A DNA stretch of 9,237 bases from positions 1-9,237 of the forward strand of contig JAGYMT010000046.1 of NCBI GenBank assembly GCA_018400335.1, in the 5' to 3' direction. The translations under genes were made by a program, and so were the position numbers. The notes under the pieces were generated by a model, which saw only the letters and a list, made by a program, of their open reading frames with translations, did no database searches and was not told where the DNA came from. Shown in pieces: positions 1-5,771 of the stretch. The stretch is from Kiritimatiellia bacterium (lineage in GTDB: Bacteria; Verrucomicrobiota; Kiritimatiellia; JAAZAB01). Numbering within the stretch: the stretch's first letter is position 1; every line of letters starts with the position of its first letter.

Positions 1-69
1 TCCAAGTCATAATGCTAATTCCTGAATTTGCGCTTGCATTTCTTGGCTGATGGTGTTATCATTTTGAAA

Positions 70-450
70 ATGAAAGAAGATGGCTATACACTGATTGAAG
101 TAGTTATCGCAGCCGCGCTGATGGCTCTTTCTATTACGATGGTTATCGGTACACTGGTGTTGATGAAGCGCTCTGTGCAGAGCTCGAACGACCGTCTCGC
201 GGCTTTGCACGAGACGAGGAACCAGATGGAGACACTGCTGAGCCTTCCTTATACGAATGCGCAGCTCAGCTTGGGGTCGCACTCGTTCGCAAGTGCTTCC
301 GGAAGTTTCACGGGGTTTTACAGTGTTGCCACTAATTCAACTTTTCCGGGGATTAAGAACGTAACCCTGACCATATACTGGAAGAATCCGGGGATGGTAA
401 GGGCCTCATCGAACACGATAACGAGCTCAATGTCCGAGCCTTTGCATTAG
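70..450 (+). CDS. PilV/GspI-like type IV prepilin (minor pseudopilin)
   Basis: A 126-residue prepilin-like protein. It opens with a short charged leader MKEDG, then a canonical class III (PilD-processed) junction G5|Y6TLIEVVIAAAL, with the conserved Glu at mature position 5 (E10) and a single hydrophobic helix to about residue 32. In this family the leader is cut and methylated by a prepilin peptidase and the helix packs into the pilus or pseudopilus core. The rest is a small soluble domain ending in a beta-rich stretch (NVTLTIYWKN) before a short polar tail, the architecture of PilV/GspI-type minor pilins. ATG at 70 gives the expected short leader. A TTG at 28 in the same frame would add 14 residues and is less likely. 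No strong Shine-Dalgarno site precedes it, so it may be translationally coupled to a gene upstream of the window. The two PilX-like genes follow on the same strand. Type IV pilus and type II secretion pseudopilus cannot be told apart here. Confidence 0.85.
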   Translation: MKEDGYTLIEVVIAAALMALSITMVIGTLVLMKRSVQSSNDRLAALHETRNQMETLLSLPYTNAQLSLGSHSFASASGSFTGFYSVATNSTFPGIKNVTLTIYWKNPGMVRASSNTITSSMSEPLH

Positions 451-510
451 CAATATGATTTGAACACAAACTGACGGATGACCCTGCCAGTGAAAGGGGA
501 TGAAACCAGC

Positions 511-515
511 GGAGG
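511..515 (+). promoter_or_regulatory. Shine-Dalgarno site fixing the PilX-like start
   Basis: GGAGG lies 5 bases before ATG at 521. A competing in-frame ATG at 500 has a GGGG run directly against it with no spacer, so 521 is the better start. Confidence 0.7.
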
Positions 516-520
516 TAGCA

Positions 521-1660
521 ATGAAGATGGCTGCAAGAATCTCTCGACCAGGGGATGGCCGTTCAGGAATGGTGTTGGTCGTGGTGATGTGCCTGGCCGT
601 AGTCATCGGCGTTTTGGCGGCAGCCTTGTTCACGGCGTCAACAACGCAAGCGAAAAGCGCCAAACGCTATATACGGATGGAACAGGCTTTCTACATCGCC
701 GAGGCCGGTATCGAGCACGCCGCCGCCGTGATAGACGCCAATAGCCTCACTAATGTTCCTGCCGGAGGTCTGCCCGGACTAACCAACGCGCTGTCATTTG
801 CGGGCGGAAACTTTCGTATTTCCGCTGTATCAACCAATCCAAACAGTTTTTTGATCACTTCAACCGGAACATACGCCAATATCACAAGAACCATTCAGGT
901 TTCACTCACGATACCGGCCGCAAGCGGAAGCATTGTTCCGCCAAGCGTGGACGCGTCGCTCGCATATTACGGGACGAACCACTCTTTGACTCTCATAGGA
1001 GCAGGCGACAAGATTGACGGCAATGATTATGATCTGCCGGCAAACTTCAACTGCTCCGGCGCCGGCTGCTTCGGAAACCTGACCACTAATACGACATGCT
1101 CAAGTTCCGTATATACGGACAACCTCTTAGCCATTGCCGGACTTACCAAGATCACCGCCCCGCCGCCCCCCCGCTTGCAGACTGGCGGCGGAATCTTGAC
1201 CGAGGCTGAATGGATGAGCACCGTAAATGCGCTCATACCACTCGCCGACCTGACCATCACGAATTCCGTCAGCTATGCCGGAAACACGACGCCGATTGGA
1301 ACGCGGACAAACCCCACAATAACCGTCGTTAAATCAAATGGAGTTCTTAACATAACCGGCACTGTTGACGGAGCAGGCATCCTCATCCTCGAAGAGTACG
1401 CGCAATTCGTCATGGGCGGCAATTATCACTACGAAGGTCTTGTTATTGCCCTCGGCAGCGCCGTATCTGAGATTTCCGGACACGGCACACCTAAAATATC
1501 CGGCGCGGTAATCTGTCTTGGAAACAGCGGGAATGTTTCTGCCACCGGCGCCGGCGGAGTAATACGCTACAGCTCATCAGCATTGGCTAATCTGGCAAAT
1601 ATCGGAGCGCTGGCCAATACGAACAGAATTTCACTCGCCTATTGGCGGGAGGTGAAATAG
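521..1660 (+). CDS. PilX N-terminal-type minor pilin, first tandem copy
   Basis: A 379-residue protein with a polar leader ending RSG (residues 14-16), a hydrophobic helix (about 17-40) and then the PilX_N signature AFYIAEAGIEHA (about 56-67), in which AEAG is the hallmark. The helix lacks the Glu at mature position 5, which is common in PilX-type proteins. PilX-family proteins are minor pilins that take part in pilus assembly and adhesion, so an exported, inner-membrane-anchored or pilus-tip location is inferred. Residues 140-379 form a Gly/Asn/Thr-rich, beta-rich domain with IDGNDYDLP (165-173), a close cysteine pair in NCSGAGC (C178, C183), TVDGAGIL (281-288), HYEG (303-306) and the ending SLAYWREVK. 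All of these recur in the next gene. The repeating short-strand pattern suggests a beta-solenoid-like fold, which is inference. A Pro-rich stretch at 214-217 is encoded by a 7-C run. It follows the upstream prepilin gene by 70 bases and probably shares its transcript. Confidence 0.85.
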   Translation: MKMAARISRPGDGRSGMVLVVVMCLAVVIGVLAAALFTASTTQAKSAKRYIRMEQAFYIAEAGIEHAAAVIDANSLTNVPAGGLPGLTNALSFAGGNFRISAVSTNPNSFLITSTGTYANITRTIQVSLTIPAASGSIVPPSVDASLAYYGTNHSLTLIGAGDKIDGNDYDLPANFNCSGAGCFGNLTTNTTCSSSVYTDNLLAIAGLTKITAPPPPRLQTGGGILTEAEWMSTVNALIPLADLTITNSVSYAGNTTPIGTRTNPTITVVKSNGVLNITGTVDGAGILILEEYAQFVMGGNYHYEGLVIALGSAVSEISGHGTPKISGAVICLGNSGNVSATGAGGVIRYSSSALANLANIGALANTNRISLAYWREVK

Positions 1661-1697
1661 CAGCACGGTTCAAAGGTTAAGCGCGAATTCTGAGCAG

Positions 1698-1773
1698 CTT
1701 GGGATGTTCCAAGGATTGTCTCTGGAGCCGGCCGTCCCGGCCGGATGGACAACGGCGGGGACCGCCGTCTCCA
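1698..1773. repeat. REP-like multi-hairpin intergenic element
   Basis: The gap between the two PilX-like genes holds three short perfect hairpins. First, CTTGG/CCAAG with a 6-nt loop (1698-1713). Second, CCGGCCG/CGGCCGG with loop TCC (1728-1744). Third, ACGGCGG/CCGCCGT with loop GGA (1752-1768). The last two are enclosed by TGGAG (1723-1727) pairing with CTCCA (1769-1773), giving a three-way junction. This resembles bacterial repetitive extragenic palindromes, which are dispersed in many copies and can stall exonucleases or bind gyrase or IHF in known cases. There is no T-run after the stems, so it is not a simple intrinsic terminator. It lies inside a likely transcript and may affect how much of the downstream gene is made. 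The copy number in the genome cannot be seen from here. Confidence 0.65.
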
Positions 1774-1800
1774 AAATGATGGCAAAATAGGGGGTGGGAA

Positions 1801-2985
1801 ATGAATCCGAACATCAATGCCTTTGATGCAAAATCACGAGGCCAAAGCGGACAGGTGCTCCTCGTTGTCGTCCTGCTTTCCTCCATAGCGGCCATCCTCG
1901 CCGCGGCGCTCTATTACACCAGCAGCGCGCACGTGAGCAGCGCAAGACGCAACTTGCGCATCGAGAAGGCCTTCTTCATCGCCGAGGCCGGCATTGAGAA
2001 TGCAAAGGCCGAACTCAAACAAACGAGCGGAAGTTTCGACAATGTTTTGCTTGGACCAGATAGCGCCGCGAGCACGTCGGATGACGGAATTCTTCCCTTC
2101 GGCGCTTCCGTCAATTTCGGCGGCGGCACTTATGCCGTGCGGGTCACGGACAATATTGACAGCGACGCCAGCCTCTTCGTTGATACGGACGATACCATCA
2201 TCCTGTGGTCCACCGGCGTCTTCCAGAATGTACGGCGCGTGCTTGAAGTATGCGTGAACTTTTCCGATTCAATAAACCCTCCGATGAGCGCTGACGGCGC
2301 CATGATTCTTTACGGCTTGACAAACGAAGTGGTTCTGAAGGGCAGCGCGATGATTGATGGTAATGACTACGCTCTGCCCGCGGATTTCAGTTGCTCCGGC
2401 GCCGGGTGCCTCGGTTCGCTGATCGCCACCAACCCGGCGACGGCGGGGGTGTTCTCAACAGACACAAATTCAGTGGTCAGCAACGCCGCACCCTCCCAGA
2501 TATTGGGCGACCCGCCGGTCAGCTTGGGCACCAACGCGGAGAGCCTGACCAGAGACTACTGGACCAACATGGTGGAAGAGCTGCTGGCAATCGCGACAAT
2601 CAACATAGCTGGCGGCGTAATCGGGGGAAACACCACCATAGGAACACGGGATAATCCGCAAGTCGCAGTCTTGACCGGCGACACGAAGATAACGGGAAAC
2701 GTGGACGGCGCCGGAATCCTGCTCGTCACAGCCGACGTCGAGATTGATACCACCGGAACCTTCCACTACGAGGGAATCGTTATTTTCATCGGCGATAACA
2801 ACAACTTCAACGACAAGGGGACAGCTTCAATCTTCGGGGCGGTGATATCGCTCGGTGCAAACCTGTACATGGTGCCGCAGGGCTCGCCCCAGATTATGTA
2901 CAGCACGGAGGCCTTGGCCAACCTGCAGAATCTCCAGTTGCCGCCACGCGAGATGTCACTGGTCTATTGGCGCCAGATCAAGTAG
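1801..2985 (+). CDS. PilX N-terminal-type minor pilin, second tandem copy
   Basis: A 394-residue paralogue of the preceding gene. It has a leader ending QSG (residues 15-17), a hydrophobic helix (about 18-40), then AFFIAEAGIENA (57-68), the PilX_N signature. As in its neighbour there is no Glu at mature position 5. The C-terminal half repeats the neighbour's landmarks in the same order: IDGNDYALP (185-193), a cysteine pair in SCSGAGC (C198, C203), NVDGAGIL (300-307), HYEG (322-325), GAVISLG (346-352), ALANLQNL (371-378) and SLVYWRQIK at the end. Between helix and shared domain it carries an Asp-rich segment (about 116-132) absent from the first copy. The start at 1801 is set by a purine-rich AGGGGGTGGG (1789-1798) just upstream. 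The 3' end overlaps the convergent glycosyltransferase gene by 30 bases. The likely role is a minor or tip pilin, secreted through the pilus machinery. The exact function of the C-terminal domain is not known to me. Confidence 0.85.
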   Translation: MNPNINAFDAKSRGQSGQVLLVVVLLSSIAAILAAALYYTSSAHVSSARRNLRIEKAFFIAEAGIENAKAELKQTSGSFDNVLLGPDSAASTSDDGILPFGASVNFGGGTYAVRVTDNIDSDASLFVDTDDTIILWSTGVFQNVRRVLEVCVNFSDSINPPMSADGAMILYGLTNEVVLKGSAMIDGNDYALPADFSCSGAGCLGSLIATNPATAGVFSTDTNSVVSNAAPSQILGDPPVSLGTNAESLTRDYWTNMVEELLAIATINIAGGVIGGNTTIGTRDNPQVAVLTGDTKITGNVDGAGILLVTADVEIDTTGTFHYEGIVIFIGDNNNFNDKGTASIFGAVISLGANLYMVPQGSPQIMYSTEALANLQNLQLPPREMSLVYWRQIK

Positions 2986-4131
2986 GCTCGAAACGGCATC
3001 GAACACCTGCGTTACGCTGATAGCTTCCATGTTGCTTCCCCGCCCGCCCGGGGCGGCAACGACCCTCACATGCTCCCCGCGCGGCGCCCACATGGCGGGA
3101 TCCGTGGGGCCGAACAAGGCAACAACCGGCAAGCCAAGCCATGCCGCAAGGTGCGTGATTCCCGAATCATTGCCGACGTAACACGAGCAGCAGCTCAGAA
3201 CGGCCGCCACTTGCGGCAACACCAGGCCGCGCAACAGCGGGAATGTGCTGCCGCGCGAATCAGTTGCAAAAGTCGTCTCCTGCCACCTCGCGTGGCAGGA
3301 ACAGAAGATTTGGCAAAAAGACAACGTATTATATGGCAAGAACTTGTGGCTTTTTGCCAAATCTTTGTCTCCGGCGGGACAAGCCCGCCGGTGGACTTTT
3401 GCAACTGACTCGCGCGTGTGAAGTTCTTCGACGATTCCTTCGTCGGCCTCGCCCGCAGTGAAGACCACACTATACCCTCCGAGTGCTTCGATACGACTCG
3501 CCAACTCCAGGAAATTCTCTAGCGGCCAGTTTTTTGCGGCGCTTCCGCTGCCCGGATGAATAGCCACGACATGGCCAACAGCGCCTATTGCGTCCAAGAG
3601 ACGCCGCCCTTTTTCCACCAGGTCAGCAGGCAGTTCGAGTCTGACCGCCGCGCCGCTTTCGGTCTCGACACCCAGTCCGCCCAGGAAATGATCAATCGCG
3701 TGGCCGGACTCGATGAGGGGCGAAACGCAATGTATGATCCTCGCCCCGTTACGCAGAAGATTGGCCTTCAATATTTCATCCGGATCGTGGACGAAGGAGA
3801 TCACTCGATCGAACGAACGCAGCCAGTCTTTTTCCTCCGGGGGCAGATCCGCGTCACGCGCAAAATACGGAGCGAAACGCGCGCCGTCAATCGGTATAAA
3901 CTCATCAACAAGTCCGGAGGCAGTCGCCAGCCCGGCGATCGCCTGACGCCCCGCGAGCGTGATCAAGGCGCCGGGAGATTGACGCCTGAGCCACGTGATG
4001 GCCGGCACGGTGAGAATGAAGTCGCCAAGCGCCCCGCCCCGAAATATCAGAATGCGGCGGATCCGTTCTTCTCTACCGGCAGGCATCGTGTTTATCCCGC
4101 TAACCGTTCTTTCAAGAATCATGGACACCAT
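2956..4131 (-). CDS. Glycosyltransferase family 9 (heptosyltransferase-like) with in-frame palindromic insertion
   Basis: A 391-residue protein of the ADP-heptose:LPS heptosyltransferase family (GT9, GT-B fold). The N-terminal Rossmann domain starts with RILIFRGGALGDFIL (26-40), where GALGD holds the Asp needed in WaaC/WaaF-type enzymes. The nucleotide-sugar domain shows HPGSGSAAKNWP (192-203), YVGNDSGITHLAAWLG (318-333) and ALFGPTDPAMWAP (338-350). GT9 enzymes add heptose or related sugars to LPS core on the cytoplasmic side of the inner membrane; the donor and acceptor here are unknown. Residues about 240-292 are not GT9-like. They are encoded by a palindromic element (3252-3416), and without 50 of these codons the protein would be about 341 residues, normal for the family. 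The segment falls between two secondary-structure elements of the C-terminal domain, so activity may survive; this is untested. ATG 4131 overlaps popT by 20 bases and has GAGAGG about 10 bases upstream. ATG 4086 is an alternative start that leaves a shorter, more typical N-terminus. Confidence 0.85.
   Translation of the reverse strand: MVSMILERTVSGINTMPAGREERIRRILIFRGGALGDFILTVPAITWLRRQSPGALITLAGRQAIAGLATASGLVDEFIPIDGARFAPYFARDADLPPEEKDWLRSFDRVISFVHDPDEILKANLLRNGARIIHCVSPLIESGHAIDHFLGGLGVETESGAAVRLELPADLVEKGRRLLDAIGAVGHVVAIHPGSGSAAKNWPLENFLELASRIEALGGYSVVFTAGEADEGIVEELHTRESVAKVHRRACPAGDKDLAKSHKFLPYNTLSFCQIFCSCHARWQETTFATDSRGSTFPLLRGLVLPQVAAVLSCCSCYVGNDSGITHLAAWLGLPVVALFGPTDPAMWAPRGEHVRVVAAPGGRGSNMEAISVTQVFDAVSSLLDLAPIDQ
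3252..3416. repeat. In-frame palindromic (RPE/MITE-like) element inside the GT9 gene
   Basis: A highly ordered palindrome. The outer arms at 3252-3274 and 3394-3416 are 23 bp with one mismatch, which becomes G-U in the GT9 mRNA; their core, AGTTGCAAAAGTC/GACTTTTGCAACT, is perfect over 13 bp. Between them lie hairpin A, CCTGCCAC/GTGGCAGG with a 5-nt loop (3279-3299); a long central stem, AAGATTTGGCAAAAAG/CTTTTTGCCAAATCTT (3305-3320 with 3350-3365); and hairpin B, CCGGCGGG/CCCGCCGG with a 5-nt loop (3371-3391). The layout is nearly mirror-symmetrical. The mobile core is probably 3262-3406 (145 bp), flanked by GAATC and GACTC, a possible imperfect 5-bp target duplication. Core plus duplication is 150 bp, or 50 codons, with no stop in the GT9 frame. 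It encodes no transposase, so it would be non-autonomous. Rickettsia palindromic elements are the best-known precedent for such in-frame insertions; membership of that family is not claimed. Confidence 0.8.
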
Positions 4132-5074
4132 CGTCCGCGGACCTCTCCATGAGCCAGATCGTAATAATCCCCAGAAGCATCAGACCCATCGCAATCGCGA
4201 CAATGCCGTCGAATCCGCCGGGAAGCACCTGGCGATAGCTGAACACCTTGATGTCATGCAGAATGGCGCCACTTGCATCAATGAAGGCCCCGAACCTGTT
4301 GACGTCAATCATGCGCCCATCGGCATCGAAAGAGTTCTTCCACGGCCACAACATCGCCAGGGACCCCAGAATGAAGCCGGTGAGCAGCGCTATGGTCTGA
4401 TCCTGAAACTTCTTCATTATCCAGGACAGGAAATGCGAGAAGGCGATCAGCCCCGACCCCGCGCCCACGGCAAGCGAAAGCAAGATGCGCAGGTTGAGCT
4501 CGTTCACCGCTTCTATCATCACCAAGTGGTAATTTCCCATGAGAATGAGCACGAAGGAACCCGATAATCCCGGAAGTATCATGCTGCACATTGCCACGAC
4601 TCCGCACAGGAACAGGTACCAGACGGCATCATTCTCAGCGCCGGGGCTCAACACTGAAATGGCAACAGCAACAGCCGTGCCCGCCGCGAACATGAGCACG
4701 CACCCGAAGGACCATCTTCCAATCCGCTTCGATAGGAAATATACCGAGCCCAGTATAAGGCCGAAAAAGAACGCCCATATGAAGACCGGGTAATTCACGA
4801 ATAGGTAGTCAAGCACCCTTGCGAATAACAGTATCCCCACCCCTACTCCAGCGAAAACGGCGACAAGGAACCACAGGTTCACATGTGCCACGAGGTCCTT
4901 AAACTTCCCCGAGAAAAGCAGTCTCAACGCCTGAAGGTCAAACGACTTGATAGCGTCGATCAGGTCCTTATATATCCCGGTGATCATGGCCAGTGTCCCG
5001 CCAGAAACACCGGGTATCACGTTGGCCACCCCCATGCTCACGCCCTTTAACGCCAGTACAAGGTATTTCTTCAT
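4112..5074 (-). CDS. popT: DUF368 family undecaprenyl-phosphate translocase (PopT-like)
   Basis: A 320-residue polytopic membrane protein of the DUF368 family. Members were shown in Vibrio cholerae and Staphylococcus aureus to return undecaprenyl phosphate, the lipid carrier for peptidoglycan and surface polysaccharides, across the inner membrane. The family hallmark is at the N-terminus: KGVSMGVANVIPGVSGGT (10-27). A second, internal version, ILPGLSGSF (166-174), reflects the two-repeat architecture. Several hydrophobic spans are obvious (for example about 68-92, 98-114, 124-142, 152-180, 196-217, 226-244 and 289-309). The length is normal for the family. ATG 5074 is chosen because it starts directly at the conserved N-terminal segment; a GTG at 5110 in frame would add 12 non-conserved residues that include the ribosome binding site itself. 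The gene overlaps the downstream GT9 gene by 20 bases, suggesting coupled expression of lipid-carrier recycling and a sugar transferase. Direction of transport and substrate are inferred from the family. Confidence 0.92.
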   Translation of the reverse strand: MKKYLVLALKGVSMGVANVIPGVSGGTLAMITGIYKDLIDAIKSFDLQALRLLFSGKFKDLVAHVNLWFLVAVFAGVGVGILLFARVLDYLFVNYPVFIWAFFFGLILGSVYFLSKRIGRWSFGCVLMFAAGTAVAVAISVLSPGAENDAVWYLFLCGVVAMCSMILPGLSGSFVLILMGNYHLVMIEAVNELNLRILLSLAVGAGSGLIAFSHFLSWIMKKFQDQTIALLTGFILGSLAMLWPWKNSFDADGRMIDVNRFGAFIDASGAILHDIKVFSYRQVLPGGFDGIVAIAMGLMLLGIITIWLMERSADDGVHDS

Positions 5075-5087
5075 ATGTTGATTCGGG

Positions 5088-5094
5088 CCTCCTT
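5088..5094 (-). promoter_or_regulatory. Shine-Dalgarno site for popT
   Basis: AAGGAGG on the minus strand, 13 bases before ATG 5074. The spacer is longer than ideal, but the site is the only strong match and lies inside the alternative GTG-initiated reading, so it supports 5074 as the start. Confidence 0.6.
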
Positions 5095-5122
5095 GAATTT
5101 TTTTCCACACAAACGAATATAG

Positions 5123-5150
5123 GTTATCAGCAGGCGGATCGGCATGTCAA
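5123..5150 (-). promoter_or_regulatory. Sigma70-type promoter for popT-GT9
   Basis: On the minus strand a perfect -35 hexamer TTGACA (5150-5145) is followed after 16 bases by GATAAC (5128-5123), a 4/6 match to the -10 consensus. Transcription would start near 5115 and give a leader of about 40 bases before ATG 5074. The -35 match is strong and the -10 is weak. TAACCT at an 18-base spacing is a poorer alternative. Confidence 0.45.
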
Positions 5151-5201
5151 GCACACACGCAACAGGTACAGGAATTCGCATTAATGGCCGACACCTATGG
5201 G

Positions 5202-5240
5202 AACGGCGCGCTCGTCCTCCACGGGCGGATCCGCCGTCAT
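5202..5240. repeat. GC-rich palindromic patch, possible degenerate interspersed repeat
   Basis: A GC-rich island in otherwise mixed intergenic DNA. It contains the perfect 12-bp palindrome GGCGGATCCGCC (5224-5235), preceded by GGCGCGC and a weak stem around it (GGGAACG with CGTCC). The arrangement of two adjacent GC-rich stems recalls the element at 1728-1768, but the sequences differ. This could be a decayed repeat or just local composition. Confidence 0.35.
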
Positions 5241-5302
5241 TGTTTCGGGCAGACCAAAATCAGAATTGCTCCGACAGTCAAGATTGGTATGATGGTTTTC
5301 CC

Positions 5303-5340
5303 CCTCACTTAAGCTTGACGATCGTCAGGCTTAAGTGAGG
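5303..5340. repeat. 38-bp near-perfect palindrome upstream of korD
   Basis: The arms CCTCACTTAAGC (5303-5314) and GCTTAAGTGAGG (5329-5340) are exact reverse complements. Between them the perfect palindrome TGACGATCGTCA (5316-5327) is separated by a single T/G non-pair (5315/5328). The whole site thus has dyad symmetry over 38 bp around 5321/5322, with 37 expected for a perfect match in all but one pair. There is no T-run on either side, so a rho-independent terminator is unlikely. It may be a dimeric regulator's operator for the divergent genes or a dispersed palindrome. Confidence 0.7.
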
Positions 5341-5528
5341 AAGCATGTGACAAGACCACAGAGAGAATAGCGAGCCAAGGCATGGAACGCTTCCCCTTTT
5401 ATACTGCGGCATTTTATATTACACTTATCCAATCTTTCCATTCTGATTTTCTCGCTGGACATCGGAGCGGTTTGGTGCAAGACTCTAACCCTCAGTTTGA
5501 GCAATAGCTGTATACTTACTGCGCGGGA

Positions 5529-5771
5529 ATGAGGAAGATGGCGTTTCGAATCAAGATTGATATCGAGCGATGCAAGGGGTGCGCCCTCTGCGAGGGCGCC
5601 TGCCCGCGCCGGCTTTTCACGATGTCGCAGGCTCTCAACAAAAGCGGAGCCCACTTCGCCGAGGTGCACGAGTCAGCAGGATGCACCGGTTGCGCGCATT
5701 GCGCGATTATCTGTCCTGATGCGGCAATTGAGATAGAACAACTGGAAGATGATAAAGCAAATTCCATCTGA
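5529..5771 (+). CDS. korD: 2-oxoacid:ferredoxin oxidoreductase, ferredoxin-type delta subunit
   Basis: An 80-residue bacterial-type ferredoxin with two complete 4Fe-4S motifs of the form CxxCxxCxxxCP: C15/C18/C21/C25 and C52/C55/C58/C62. In Kor/Oor/Vor enzymes this small subunit carries electrons from the TPP site in the beta subunit to external ferredoxin. It is the first gene of a block ordered delta-alpha-beta-gamma, the same order as oorDABC in epsilonproteobacteria. Its 3' end overlaps korA by 23 bases. The start is uncertain: ATG 5529 has a poor ribosome site, and ATG 5538, preceded closely by GAGG, would give a 77-residue protein starting MAFRIKID. Both starts keep all eight cysteines. 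A stand-alone ferredoxin is unlikely given the overlap. Confidence 0.88.
   Translation: MRKMAFRIKIDIERCKGCALCEGACPRRLFTMSQALNKSGAHFAEVHESAGCTGCAHCAIICPDAAIEIEQLEDDKANSI

Larger units (their letters stand above)
5151..5528. other. Divergent intergenic region between popT and korD
   Basis: This stretch holds no convincing gene. It contains a GC-rich palindromic patch (5202-5240) and a 38-bp palindrome (5303-5340), each listed separately. The remainder (about 5341-5528) is more AT-rich, as expected for the control region of the oxidoreductase operon. TATACT at 5511-5516 matches a -10 box in 5 of 6 positions but has no good -35 at 15-18 bases and lies only 12 bases before the first korD ATG. The korD promoter is therefore not identified with confidence. 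Confidence 0.5.

Noticed and set aside
1677..1895. Minus-strand open frame of 72 codons across the intergenic repeat
   Set aside because: It is created by the GC-rich hairpins and the antisense of the second pilin gene's start, with no support as a gene.
3252..3416. tRNA or structured ncRNA gene, because of the cloverleaf-like fold
   Set aside because: Stem lengths and total length do not match tRNA and there is no T-loop or anticodon arm pattern. The element lies within an intact coding frame and looks like an inserted palindrome.
2956..4131. GT9 as a pseudogene because of the foreign middle segment
   Set aside because: The reading frame is open throughout, and the motifs on both sides (GALGD, HPGSG, GNDSG, FGPTDP) are intact. 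The insertion adds whole codons, so it may still be functional.
3556..4567. Long plus-strand open frames opposite GT9 and popT
   Set aside because: Their translations are Arg/Pro/His-rich with no recognisable domain, and they lie antisense to genes with clear family motifs. They are shadow frames.
5144..5338. Small plus-strand open frame of 64 codons in the intergenic region
   Set aside because: It runs through the GC-rich palindromic patch and into the 38-bp palindrome, has no ribosome binding site and shows no protein-like composition.
5303..5340. Rho-independent terminator
   Set aside because: The stem is strong, but no T-run follows on either strand, and no gene ends near it: popT starts on one side and korD on the other.
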